The notes beneath the pieces are model-generated. The model was given only the letters and a program-made list of their open reading frames with translations. It ran no database searches and was not told the origin of the DNA. A stretch of DNA of 17,910 nt. Origin: CAZTXD01 sp964617995 (GTDB lineage Bacteria; Actinomycetota; Acidimicrobiia; Spongiisociales; ZC4RG35). Positions 1 through 7,926 of this stretch are shown one piece after another. The stretch spans positions 1 through 17,910 of the forward strand of contig CAZTXD010000068.1 in NCBI GenBank assembly GCA_964617995.1, given 5' to 3'. Every line of letters starts with the position of its first letter. Within the stretch, counting starts at the first letter, position 1. Both the position numbers and the translations under genes were made by a program.

Positions 1-47
1 TTTCGCGCATCGAATGCGCGCCATGGCGCGCATTCGATGCGCGAAAA
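1..47. repeat. Nested perfect palindrome (two hairpins inside one)
   Basis: Positions 1-22 are the exact reverse complement of 25-46, with AT in the middle, so 46 bp form a perfect palindrome centred on CCATGG. Each arm is itself an inverted repeat: CGCGCAT-CGA-ATGCGCG at 4-20 and CGCGCAT-TCG-ATGCGCG at 27-43. The same 7-bp half-site therefore occurs four times. The DNA or RNA could fold as one 22-bp hairpin or as two small ones. The right arm ends in AAAA, and its left counterpart TTT starts at base 1, so the element may extend beyond the window. It could be a bidirectional terminator of the preceding gene, a dispersed palindromic repeat or a multi-site operator. The sequence alone does not decide. 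Confidence 0.8.
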
Positions 48-174
48 CGGGGAGTATCGACGCGTTTGAGATGCCGATGAGGTGGTAGACGCGGTGGAGA
101 TCTCTGCGACGTAGCGGAGGTCATCAGCCAGCGATTGGCAATCCCTCAGTTGGTCTGGATGAGAGGAACACCTC
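48..174. other. Upstream region of the polysaccharide operon
   Basis: No gene is visible in these 127 bases. The only clear signal is a Shine-Dalgarno-like GAGAGGAA at 161-168, six bases before the ATG at 175. A TTGGCA at 136-141 could act as a -35 box, but no convincing -10 follows at the right distance, so no promoter is called. Confidence 0.4.
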
Positions 175-1455
175 ATGCTGACGACGCTCTTCTACGTCGC
201 CTATGCCCTCGTCGCCTTGCTGCTGACGGTGCACGCTTCGGTGACCTTGGCGAAGATGGTCTACACCTGGCGATCACCCGACGCCAATGACGACGTGGGC
301 TTCCCCATCTCCCGGTCGAGGAGGTCCCGGACGTTCAGTCTCCTGGTCCCTGCCCGGCACGAGGAGTCGGTCCTGGGCGAGACACTCGATCAGCTCGCCG
401 CGATCATCTACCCCGACTTCGAGATCCTCGCCATCGTGGGCCACGACGACCATGGCACACGGAGAGTGGCGCAGGAGGCAGCGCGACGTCATCCGGACCT
501 GATCCGCGTCATCGTCGACGAGTCATGGCCGAAGAACAAGCCGAAGGCCCTGAACACCGCCCTCTTCGAGGTGCGGGGCGACGTGGTAGGCATCTTCGAC
601 GCCGAAGACGAGGTGCATCCTTGGCTCCTCCACGCAGTCAATCACAAGATGCGGGCGCGGGGAGCCGATGTGGTTCAGGCCGGGGTGCAACTGGTGAACT
701 TCTGGTCGAACTGGTACTCGGTGCGCAACGTCCTCGAGTACTTCTTCTGGTTTCGCAGTCGCCTGCATCTCCACGCCGACGTCGGATTCATCCCCCTCGG
801 GGGTAACACCGTCTTCGTCCGGACGGAGGTCCTCAAGCGGATCGGAGGCTGGGACGGAGACTGCCTGACCGAAGACTGCGACCTGGGGGTCCGCCTCAGC
901 CTGGAGGGGGCGACTTTCGCGGTGGCCTACGACCCGGAGTTGATCACGCGGGAGGAGACCCCGCCCACTCTGGGGGGATGGTTGCGCCAACGAACTCGTT
1001 GGAACCAGGGATTCCTCCAGGTCCTGGACAAGGGCCACTGGCGCCGGCTCCCCGAGCGGTCCCTCCGCTTCTTCGCCTGGTACACCCTGGCGAACCCGTT
1101 CATCCAGGCGGCAACCGGCCTCCTCATTCCCATCGCCATCGCCACCATGATCATCGGCGGCTTCCCGGTGTGGTTGGCGGTGCTCACCCTGGTGCCGGCC
1201 GTGCCCACGGTCGCCACCTTGGTGGTCGAGGTGGTGGCATTGGGGGAGTTCGCCAGGAGCCTCAGCTACCGGACGCGCCTTCGCGACTACCTCCGTCTCG
1301 TGATCGGATCGTTCGCTTACCAGGTGTGCCTGGGAATCGCGGCAACGCGGGCTGTCTGGCGTCACCGGCGTGGCCGTGACGAGTGGGAGAAGACCGATCA
1401 CGCCGGAGCACATAGGACCGGCTCCGAGCAGCACCGCGGTGCCGCTCGTGTCTGA
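175..1455 (+). CDS. Family 2 glycosyltransferase, cellulose-synthase-like membrane enzyme
   Basis: This 426-residue protein is a likely inverting, processive sugar transferase that polymerises a nucleotide-sugar at the inner face of the membrane. An N-terminal membrane segment spans residues 4-26. A GT-A domain follows, with LVPARHEE (57-64), an NKPKALNTAL segment (121-130), the DxD-type FDAEDE (141-146), the TED base motif (232-234) and Q-x-x-R-W as QRTRW (272-276). Three hydrophobic segments follow at about 298-330, 332-356 and 373-395. The full D, DxD, TED, QxxRW set is the signature of cellulose, hyaluronan and chitin synthase-like enzymes. No PilZ domain is present, and no BcsB-like partner is nearby. 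It opens an operon containing a GH8 hydrolase, which supports a beta-glucan-like product. The exact polymer cannot be read from the sequence. The ATG is chosen for its GAGAGGAA ribosome-binding site. Confidence 0.88.
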   Translation: MLTTLFYVAYALVALLLTVHASVTLAKMVYTWRSPDANDDVGFPISRSRRSRTFSLLVPARHEESVLGETLDQLAAIIYPDFEILAIVGHDDHGTRRVAQEAARRHPDLIRVIVDESWPKNKPKALNTALFEVRGDVVGIFDAEDEVHPWLLHAVNHKMRARGADVVQAGVQLVNFWSNWYSVRNVLEYFFWFRSRLHLHADVGFIPLGGNTVFVRTEVLKRIGGWDGDCLTEDCDLGVRLSLEGATFAVAYDPELITREETPPTLGGWLRQRTRWNQGFLQVLDKGHWRRLPERSLRFFAWYTLANPFIQAATGLLIPIAIATMIIGGFPVWLAVLTLVPAVPTVATLVVEVVALGEFARSLSYRTRLRDYLRLVIGSFAYQVCLGIAATRAVWRHRRGRDEWEKTDHAGAHRTGSEQHRGAARV

Positions 1456-3019
1456 TCTGGCCCTGCGGGAGGGCGCCGCCCAACCCCATGGCCGCGATGA
1501 TCGAGATTTGTCACGGCTCCGGCGGTGGCTTGGCCGGAGTTGGCCAGACTTGGTGGTCCTGGCTCCACTGGCAGGCGTTCTCCTCTTCGTTCACGCCGAT
1601 GGCATGGGTCGTTTCCCGGCACGATTCGACGACGAGGGCACCTACATGGCTCAGGCCTGGGCGGTGGCGGAGCTTTTCGACCTGTCCAACTACACCTACT
1701 GGTACGACCACCCACCGCTGGGCTGGATCCTTATGGCGTTCTACGTGATGCTGACGGGCGCCCTGGGCCGGGCGCCGTTCGGAGTGGCGGCCGGCAGGGA
1801 GATGATGATCGTCACCCACCTGGCGGGGATCGTGGCTCTCTATGTGCTGGCCCGCCGGCTGGGGATCCGGCGTGCCCTGGCCGCGGCCGCGGTAGGCATC
1901 TACGGGCTCAGTCCCCTCGGGATCTTCTATCACCGAATGGTGCTCCTCGACAACATCGCCATACCGATGGTCATCGCCGCCTGGGCCCTGATGAGGTCCT
2001 CGCGGAGGAGCCTGGCGGCGCACACGGCCGGGGCGGCTCTGTTCGCGGGTGCGATCCTCGTCAAGGAGACGATGCTGCTTTTCTTGCCGGCCGTCGCCTA
2101 CGAGTTCTGGCGGAACACCGATCCACGAAACAGGCGCTTCTCGCTTGCTCTCGGCGTCACCACCTTCATCGGTCTTGTATCGATGTACCCGCTTTTCGCC
2201 ATCCTCAAGGGCGAGCTGCTGCCGGGACCCAACCGGGTCAGCTTGATCGGGACGGCCCTGTGGCAACTCGGAGGCCGGGAAGGGTCGGGAAGCATCTTCG
2301 ATGCAACCTCGCCTGCCCATGCGGTCGTGTCCGGATGGATGGGACTCGATTCTTGGCTGCTGGTGGCAGGGTCGTTGGCCGCGATGGTGGCGTTGTTCAT
2401 TCCTCGTCTCCGCGCCGTGGGCGGAACTCTCGTATTGCTCGGGGTCATGCTCTTGCGTCCCGGGTACCTGCCGGTGATGTTCGTGGTCCAGGCCCTTCCT
2501 TTCCTGGCCGTCTCGGTGACGGGAGTGGTGGACGAAGCCCTCACTCGTTCTGATCCGTTCCGCCCCGGAACCAGGATCCGCTCGAGCCTGCAGAGGGCGG
2601 TCACCGTGGCCGGCTGTGCGCTATTGGTGGCGGTGGCATGGCCCCAGTACGCCGGTGGTATCGACCGGGCCCGGAACCACGACGCCGATCGCCCCTTCCG
2701 GGAGGCTCAGGCGTGGCTGAAACGGCATGTCACCCGGGATACGACCGTGATAGCGGACCATTCGCTGTGGCTCGACATGGTGCTCGACGGTCACCCGGTG
2801 GACAACGTCGTCTGGTACTACAAGCTCGATACGGATCCCGGGGTCGACGTCCCTGGCGGCTGGCGGGCCTTCGACCTGATCGTAACGACCGAGGTGATCC
2901 GCACCACCAATTACGAGCTACCGCAGATCGAAGAGGCGATGGCCGGCTCCGCGCTCGTCGTCGAGTTCGGTGAAGGCGTTTCCCGGGTTGCGATCAGACG
3001 GATCGAGGCCGGGGCATGA
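1448..3019 (+). CDS. PMT/ArnT-like (GT-C) integral membrane glycosyltransferase
   Basis: This is a polytopic membrane protein of about 523 residues with the GT39/GT83 (PMT_2) pattern. After a short basic cytoplasmic tail and a first membrane segment (LVVLAPLAGVLLFV), an extracytoplasmic loop carries FDDEGTY, the acidic motif of this superfamily. YDHPPLGW, its conserved HPP motif, follows about 25 residues later. Numerous hydrophobic segments follow, then a soluble C-terminal part of about 120 residues. Family members transfer a sugar from a polyprenyl-phosphate donor to a protein, lipid or glycan outside the membrane. The polyprenol-phosphate-sugar synthase three genes downstream would supply such a donor. 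The start is uncertain. GTG 1448 overlaps the preceding stop by eight bases and is used here. In-frame GTGs at 1439 and 1370 would add 3 or 26 residues, and none has a strong ribosome-binding site. Its stop overlaps the next ATG (ATGA). Confidence 0.82.
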   Translation: MSDLALREGAAQPHGRDDRDLSRLRRWLGRSWPDLVVLAPLAGVLLFVHADGMGRFPARFDDEGTYMAQAWAVAELFDLSNYTYWYDHPPLGWILMAFYVMLTGALGRAPFGVAAGREMMIVTHLAGIVALYVLARRLGIRRALAAAAVGIYGLSPLGIFYHRMVLLDNIAIPMVIAAWALMRSSRRSLAAHTAGAALFAGAILVKETMLLFLPAVAYEFWRNTDPRNRRFSLALGVTTFIGLVSMYPLFAILKGELLPGPNRVSLIGTALWQLGGREGSGSIFDATSPAHAVVSGWMGLDSWLLVAGSLAAMVALFIPRLRAVGGTLVLLGVMLLRPGYLPVMFVVQALPFLAVSVTGVVDEALTRSDPFRPGTRIRSSLQRAVTVAGCALLVAVAWPQYAGGIDRARNHDADRPFREAQAWLKRHVTRDTTVIADHSLWLDMVLDGHPVDNVVWYYKLDTDPGVDVPGGWRAFDLIVTTEVIRTTNYELPQIEEAMAGSALVVEFGEGVSRVAIRRIEAGA

Positions 3020-4059
3020 TTGTTCGTGGCCCGCTCATCGGGCTGATGCTGGTCGCCCTCGCGACGCTCATATGGTGGGGTCTCCGGGGATCGGTCGATG
3101 CCGAGACGGGAGCGGCGGTGGACCACTTCTTCCGTGAGTACGTCACCGATGAGGGTCGGGTCCGCAGGCCGGGGGGTGACACGGTGAGTGAGGGTCAGGC
3201 GTACGCCCTCTTGATGGCCGTGGCCACCGCGAGCCCCGAGCGCTTCGATCTGGTCTGGGATTGGACCGATGCTCATCTGGTGAGGAGCGATGGTGCCATG
3301 TCCTGGCTGTGGGACGGGAGGGTCGTGGACACCGGTATGGCGCCCGATGCCGATGTCGACGCCGCGGTCGCCCTGTTCATGGCAGCCGAACGCTTCGAGC
3401 AACCGGCCTATTCGCGGGCGGCGGCTCGCATGGCCGCAGCGGTGATGGAGTCTTCCACCGTCTTGATGGAGGACGAACTTCACCTGTCAGCGGGCGAATG
3501 GGTGGAGGAGTCCCGGGTCATAATCAATCCGAGCTACCTCGACCCGGCTTCCTTCGAGTACCTCGGGCGTCAGACCGGCGACCGCCGCTGGAACGAGCTC
3601 TCTCGATCGGCTCGTCGGCTTCTCGCGGCGTTGATCTCGAACGGATTGCCCCCCGACTGGGTGGCCATGACCGGCGACGAAGCCCGGCCGATCGCATCTC
3701 CCGGGGAGAGCGACGAACCCGCCAGGTTCAGCTTCGATGCCGTGAGAGTCCCGATACGCCTGTCTACTCCCTGTACGTCCAGCCTGGCGCACTCGCTGTC
3801 GGAGGCATGGCCGGAGGTATCGGGGGATCCGGGAATCGCCGTCCGCCACCTGGACGGCCGGCCGGCAGCGCAGTTGAGACATCCCGCCGCCTTCGTCTCC
3901 GCCGCGGCTCTGGCTGCCCATGCCTCGCCCGAGCAGGTGGAACCGCTGCTCGACCTGGCGCGGGACCACGACCAGGAAGAGCCCACCTACTACGGAGCCG
4001 CCTGGGTGTCATTGGGACGGCTGATGCTCACCACCTCGACGCTGGAGCGGTGCGCATGA
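3016..4059 (+). CDS. Glycoside hydrolase family 8 (BcsZ/endoglucanase-like), membrane-anchored
   Basis: This 347-residue protein has a single hydrophobic stretch at residues 6-22 that acts as signal or anchor, so the enzyme faces outside. GH8 landmarks occur in order. VSEGQAYALLMAV holds the proton-donor Glu at 59. APDADVDAAVAL (109-120) holds the aspartates that grip the -1 sugar. RFSFDAVRVP (237-246) holds the Asp at 241, corresponding to the catalytic base of the family. All three sites are intact, so the protein is probably active. GH8 enzymes cut beta-1,4-glucans, chitosan or xylan, and in bacterial cellulose operons BcsZ trims the nascent polymer. Clustering with a cellulose-synthase-like GT2 supports that role here. 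ATGA overlaps join it to the genes on both sides. Substrate specificity is inferred from family and context only. Confidence 0.87.
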   Translation: MIVRGPLIGLMLVALATLIWWGLRGSVDAETGAAVDHFFREYVTDEGRVRRPGGDTVSEGQAYALLMAVATASPERFDLVWDWTDAHLVRSDGAMSWLWDGRVVDTGMAPDADVDAAVALFMAAERFEQPAYSRAAARMAAAVMESSTVLMEDELHLSAGEWVEESRVIINPSYLDPASFEYLGRQTGDRRWNELSRSARRLLAALISNGLPPDWVAMTGDEARPIASPGESDEPARFSFDAVRVPIRLSTPCTSSLAHSLSEAWPEVSGDPGIAVRHLDGRPAAQLRHPAAFVSAAALAAHASPEQVEPLLDLARDHDQEEPTYYGAAWVSLGRLMLTTSTLERCA

Positions 4060-5258
4060 CGGGCCTGCTGCGTGCGCTCCTGGCCCGCAGCCCGCTGAGT
4101 CCACGGCTCATCAAGTTCGCGATGGTCGGGTCCAGTGGCGTGGTCGTCAACAACGGGGTCCTCTTCGTCCTCCATGGTCTCATGGGACTGGCGTTGCCGG
4201 CGGCCTCGGTGATGGCCATCGAGTCGGCGATAGTGACCAATTTCCTACTCAACGACAGATGGACGTTCGCCCAGGCGAAACCCACCCTGGGGCGATTTCT
4301 GCGTTTCAACCTGGTGTCGCTGGGGGCGATGGTCGTCAATCTGGTGGTTCTCACGACCTTGGTGGACCTGGCGGGATTGCATTACCTCGTCGCCAATCTG
4401 GTCGGTATAGGCGCCGCCTTTTCCTGGAACTTCCTCATCAACGTCCGGTGGACGTGGGGGTCGATGCTGCAAACGCCCGGCCGAGCGCCGGGAGGGTACA
4501 CCTACGAGAGAGGAGATACCGTGAGTGACGACCTGGTCATCATCCCGACCTACAACGAAGCCGAGAACATCGTGCCGGTCGTCGAGCAGGTGCTCGTAGA
4601 GGGCGAGTTCGATGTGCTGGTGGTCGACGACGATTCGCCCGATGGGACCGGAGAGATCGCCGATCGACTGGTCGACCGGCATAACGGCCGTGTCAAGGTG
4701 CTGCACAGAGCGGGGAAGGAGGGCCTCGGGGCCGCCTACCGGGCGGCCTTCGTCTGGGCGCTGAAACGCCCCTACCGCCGCATCTACCAGATGGATGCGG
4801 ACCGCTCGCATGACCCGGGCGCGCTCCCTGAGATGAGAGCGGCCATCCGGGGCGACGCGGACGTCGTAATCGGATCCAGATGGGTCGACGGTGGGGGAGT
4901 AGGAGGTTGGCCGTTGTGGCGCCTGGCGGTGAGCAGGTTCGGTTCGTGGTTCGCGCGCACGATCCTTCGTCTGCGCCATCGCGACCTCACGGGCGGATTC
5001 AAGGGGTTCAGGCGGCCCGTCCTCGAGGCGATCCGTGTCGACGATGTACGGTCCAACGGCTATGCCTTCCAGATCGAGATGACCTATCGGGCCGAGCTGG
5101 CCGGAGCGCGAGTCCGAGAGTGCCCGATCCTGTTCGTCGACCGGATTCGGGGAAAGTCGAAGATGGGCTGGTCGATCATCCTCGAGGCCGTGCGGGTGGT
5201 CGTCGGCCTCGGCGCCCGCCCTCCAGTGGTCGACCGGCTCAAGCAGTCGGTCACCTGA
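4056..5258 (+). CDS. GtrA membrane domain fused to polyprenol-phosphate sugar (DPM1-like) synthase
   Basis: One open frame of 400 residues with no internal stop. Residues 17-140 form a GtrA-like domain of four membrane segments, with IKFAMVGSSG near the start and repeated FLLNDRWTF / FLINVRWTW ends. Residues 160-385 are a GT2 domain of the dolichol/polyprenol-phosphate mannose synthase type: IPTYNEAENI, VVDDDSPDGTGE, MDADRSHDP, GSRWVDGG, TGGFKGFRR, SNGYAFQIEM and GKSKM. It would load mannose, or another hexose, from a nucleotide donor onto polyprenol phosphate. GtrA segments anchor the enzyme or help flip the product. The usual fusion order is catalytic domain first, and here it is reversed. 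An excellent internal ribosome-binding site and GTG at 4521 would also yield a free 245-residue synthase. The ATG at 4056 overlaps the GH8 stop (ATGA). Confidence 0.86.
   Translation: MTGLLRALLARSPLSPRLIKFAMVGSSGVVVNNGVLFVLHGLMGLALPAASVMAIESAIVTNFLLNDRWTFAQAKPTLGRFLRFNLVSLGAMVVNLVVLTTLVDLAGLHYLVANLVGIGAAFSWNFLINVRWTWGSMLQTPGRAPGGYTYERGDTVSDDLVIIPTYNEAENIVPVVEQVLVEGEFDVLVVDDDSPDGTGEIADRLVDRHNGRVKVLHRAGKEGLGAAYRAAFVWALKRPYRRIYQMDADRSHDPGALPEMRAAIRGDADVVIGSRWVDGGGVGGWPLWRLAVSRFGSWFARTILRLRHRDLTGGFKGFRRPVLEAIRVDDVRSNGYAFQIEMTYRAELAGARVRECPILFVDRIRGKSKMGWSIILEAVRVVVGLGARPPVVDRLKQSVT
4506..4523 (+). promoter_or_regulatory. Internal ribosome-binding site with in-frame GTG inside the GtrA-DPM1 gene
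   Basis: GAGAGGAG followed by five bases and GTG at 4521 makes a near-ideal start signal exactly at the border between the GtrA linker and the synthase domain (VSDDLVIIPTYNE). The frame continues unbroken from the GtrA ATG at 4056. The cell may therefore make both a fusion and a free synthase. Alternatively, this is the start of a once-separate gene whose upstream stop codon was lost. Confidence 0.6.
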
Positions 5259-5287
5259 CTTCTCCTCTTCCGACCTGCGAATCTTGG

Positions 5288-7846
5288 CTACTTGCCCAGC
5301 TTGTCGCGGCGGGCGGCGAGCAGCTCGGCGGCGCGTTCGAGGTCGATCGAGTCGGGATCGTCACCTCGCCGCAGGCTGGCGTTGACATCCCCGTCGGTGA
5401 CGTAGGGCCCGTACCTGCCCGAGCGCACCGTCACCTTCTTGCCCGACACAGGGTCGTCACCCAGTTCCTTGAGGGGGCCGGCGGAGCGCTGCCCCTTGCG
5501 CCGGGGTGCCTCGGCGAGGAGCGCCAGCGCCTCTTCGACGGTGATGGTGAAGAGCTGCTCCTCGCGCTCCAGGCTGCGCCGGTCGTCTCCCCTCTGGATG
5601 TAGGGGCCGTAACGGCCATTCAGGGCGACTATCTCGACGCCGTCGGGATCGGTGCCCACCGTGCGCGGGAGGGACAGCAGCCGGAGAGCGTCGTCGAGAC
5701 CCAGCGAGTCGAGATCCATGCCCTTGAACAGCGAAGCCCGCTTGGGCTTCTCCTTGGATCCCTCCTCCTGCTCCCCGAGCTGTACGTACGCCCCGAAGCG
5801 GCCGGTGCGGGCGTAGACCGCCAAGCCCGAGTCGGGGTCGGTGCCGAGGATCTTGTCGCCGCGGGAGGCCTCCTCGACCAGTTGTCCCGCCCGCTCCGGG
5901 GTGAGCTCGTCGGGAGGGAGGTCGTCGGGGATGGAGGCACGGTCGTCTTCGAGCTCGAGATAGGGCCCGTAGCGTCCCACCCGGGCCACGATCTCCCGGC
6001 CGGCGTCGTCCGTCCCGATGGGGATCGAGTTGACGGCCCGAGCATCGATGTCTCCCAGCTTGTCCTCCACTGTCTGGCGTAGGCCTTCGGCACCCAGATA
6101 GAAGCGGGTGAGCCAGGGGACCCGCTCCTGCTCGCCGGCGGCGATGGAGTCGAGATCGTCCTCCATCCGGGCGGTGAAGGCGTAGTCGACCAGGTTGGGG
6201 AAATGCTGCTCGAGCAGGGTGACGACGGCGAAAGCGGTGAACGAGGGTATGAGCGCCCCGCCCTTCTTCCAGACGTATCCCCGATCCTGGATGGTGCTGA
6301 GAATCGAGGCGTAGGTAGACGGCCGGCCCACTCCGAGCTCTTCCAGCTTCTGGACGAGTGACGCCTCGTTGTAGCGCCGGGGTGGCTGGGTCTCGTGGCC
6401 ATCGGGGCCGAGGTCGACCACCTCCAGGGAGTCCTCGGGCTCGAGCTCGGGCAGGATCGACTCCTCGTCGTCGGTTTGGGCGGACGGGTCGTCCAGGGAC
6501 TCGACGTATACCTTGAGGAAACCGGGGAAGATGATGGTCCGGCCCGTGGCGTTGAACTCGGTGTCACGACCGTCGGCAGCCGTGGCTCCCAGCTTCACGG
6601 TCATCGTCTCACCCTTGGCATCGGGCATCTGCGAGGCCAGGGTGCGCTTCCAGATCAGCTCGTAGAGGCGGGCCTCGTCTCCGCCGACCTCCCCCCCGAT
6701 CTGTTGGGGGGTCCTCCAGGAGTCGCCCGCCGGCCGGATCGCCTCATGAGCCTCCTGGGCGCTCTTGGAGTGGTTGCCGTAGGTCCGCGGCTTGTCGGGA
6801 ACGAAGTCTGATCCGTAGAGCCGTCCGATCTGGTTGCGGGCCTCGGCGATCGCCTCGCCCGCCAATGTGACCGAGTCCGTTCGCATGTAGGTGATGTAGC
6901 CGTTCTCGTACAGCCTCTGCGCCACCGACATGGTTCGGGTCGATGAGAAGCGCAGTTTGCGACCCGCCTCCATCTGGAGGGTCGAGGTGCGGAACGGGGC
7001 ATACGGCTTGCGGGTGTAGGGCTTGGTGTCGACCGACCGGACCGCGAAATCCGCCTCCGCCAGGCCGTCGGCGAGGGCGGAGGCGGCGGCCGAGTCGAGC
7101 ACCACCACGTCCTTGGTCACCTGTCCGTTGGCGTCGAAGTCGCGTCCGGTGGCGACCCGATCCCCGTCGATGGAGGTGAGGGTGGCGTCGAAGGTGACGG
7201 CGTCGCCTACCTTGGAGAACCGGCCCACCAGGTCCCAGTAGGAAGCGGCGGTGAATGCCATCCGTTCCCGTTCCCGTTCGACGACGATGCGCACCGCCAC
7301 CGACTGCACCCGTCCCGCGGAGAGACCGGTGGCTACCTTCTTCCACAGCACCGGTGACACCTCGTAGCCGTAGAGCCGGTCGAGGATGCGGCGGGCCTCC
7401 TGGGCGTCGACGAGCCGGTCGTCGACGTCGCGGGGGTTCTCGAAGGCCTGACGGATGGCGGGGCCGGTGATCTCATGGAAGACCATTCGCTTCACCGGAA
7501 CCTTGGGCTTGAGCACCTCCACCAGATGCCAGGCGATCGCCTCCCCTTCCCGGTCCTCATCGGTGGCGAGATAGATCTCGGAAGCCTCCTCAGCCAGGCT
7601 CTTGAGCTTCTTGATGTTGTCGCGACGATTGGGCGAGAGCACGTAGATGGGCTCGAACCCGGCGTCGACGTTGACGCCCAGCTTCGCCCACTCCTCGTCC
7701 TTGAACTTGGTGGGGATCTCCTTCGCCGAGCGGGGCAGGTCGCGGATATGACCCATCGAAGCCTCCACGACAACCTCGCTGCCGAGGTACTCGGAGATCT
7801 TCTTCGCCTTGGTGGGCGACTCCACGATGACGAGTCGTTTGCTCAT
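5288..7846 (-). CDS. topA: DNA topoisomerase I (type IA)
   Basis: This 852-residue enzyme relaxes negatively supercoiled DNA by cutting and passing one strand. The N-terminal TOPRIM fold shows IVESPTKAKKI with Glu 9, and ATDEDREGEAIAWH with Asp 96, Asp 98 and Glu 100 for magnesium. The catalytic tyrosine is Tyr 320 in YITYMRTDSVTL. The decatenation-gate region continues to LGVGRPSTYASI (504-515). The C-terminus has no zinc fingers. It carries four GRYGPY/GRFGAY repeats (about 624, 682, 744 and 810) and a lysine-ending tail, as in actinobacterial TopA. Length is normal for that group. The gene is convergent with the polysaccharide operon (29 bases between stops) and divergent from the MFS-tmk-holB operon. 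It starts at ATG 7846 without an obvious ribosome-binding site. Confidence 0.98.
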   Translation of the reverse strand: MSKRLVIVESPTKAKKISEYLGSEVVVEASMGHIRDLPRSAKEIPTKFKDEEWAKLGVNVDAGFEPIYVLSPNRRDNIKKLKSLAEEASEIYLATDEDREGEAIAWHLVEVLKPKVPVKRMVFHEITGPAIRQAFENPRDVDDRLVDAQEARRILDRLYGYEVSPVLWKKVATGLSAGRVQSVAVRIVVERERERMAFTAASYWDLVGRFSKVGDAVTFDATLTSIDGDRVATGRDFDANGQVTKDVVVLDSAAASALADGLAEADFAVRSVDTKPYTRKPYAPFRTSTLQMEAGRKLRFSSTRTMSVAQRLYENGYITYMRTDSVTLAGEAIAEARNQIGRLYGSDFVPDKPRTYGNHSKSAQEAHEAIRPAGDSWRTPQQIGGEVGGDEARLYELIWKRTLASQMPDAKGETMTVKLGATAADGRDTEFNATGRTIIFPGFLKVYVESLDDPSAQTDDEESILPELEPEDSLEVVDLGPDGHETQPPRRYNEASLVQKLEELGVGRPSTYASILSTIQDRGYVWKKGGALIPSFTAFAVVTLLEQHFPNLVDYAFTARMEDDLDSIAAGEQERVPWLTRFYLGAEGLRQTVEDKLGDIDARAVNSIPIGTDDAGREIVARVGRYGPYLELEDDRASIPDDLPPDELTPERAGQLVEEASRGDKILGTDPDSGLAVYARTGRFGAYVQLGEQEEGSKEKPKRASLFKGMDLDSLGLDDALRLLSLPRTVGTDPDGVEIVALNGRYGPYIQRGDDRRSLEREEQLFTITVEEALALLAEAPRRKGQRSAGPLKELGDDPVSGKKVTVRSGRYGPYVTDGDVNASLRRGDDPDSIDLERAAELLAARRDKLGK

Positions 7847-7926
7847 GGTTCGGGCCGTGACAGTAACCCAGTCGGGTCACTCATCAGTAGTCGCAGGGTC
7901 GCTGCCCGGGTACCGTTGCAGGTTCG
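7847..7926. promoter_or_regulatory. Divergent control region between topA and the MFS-tmk-holB operon
   Basis: These 80 bases separate two outward-facing genes and must hold both promoters. On the plus strand a TANNNT-type TACCGT at 7911-7916 lies ten bases before the MFS ATG, which has no ribosome-binding site, so a nearly leaderless transcript is possible. On the minus strand TTACTGT near 7880 is a candidate -10 for topA. No matching -35 boxes are convincing, so these are candidates only. Confidence 0.35.

Noticed and set aside
3261..4055. Upstream extension of the GtrA-DPM1 frame
   Set aside because: The extension is the out-of-frame shadow of the GH8 gene; the GtrA domain starts cleanly at ATG 4056, which overlaps the GH8 stop.
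4880..6082. Plus-strand open frame running from the DPM1-like gene into topA
   Set aside because: It overlaps two genes with unmistakable motifs on other frames and shows no recognisable domain.
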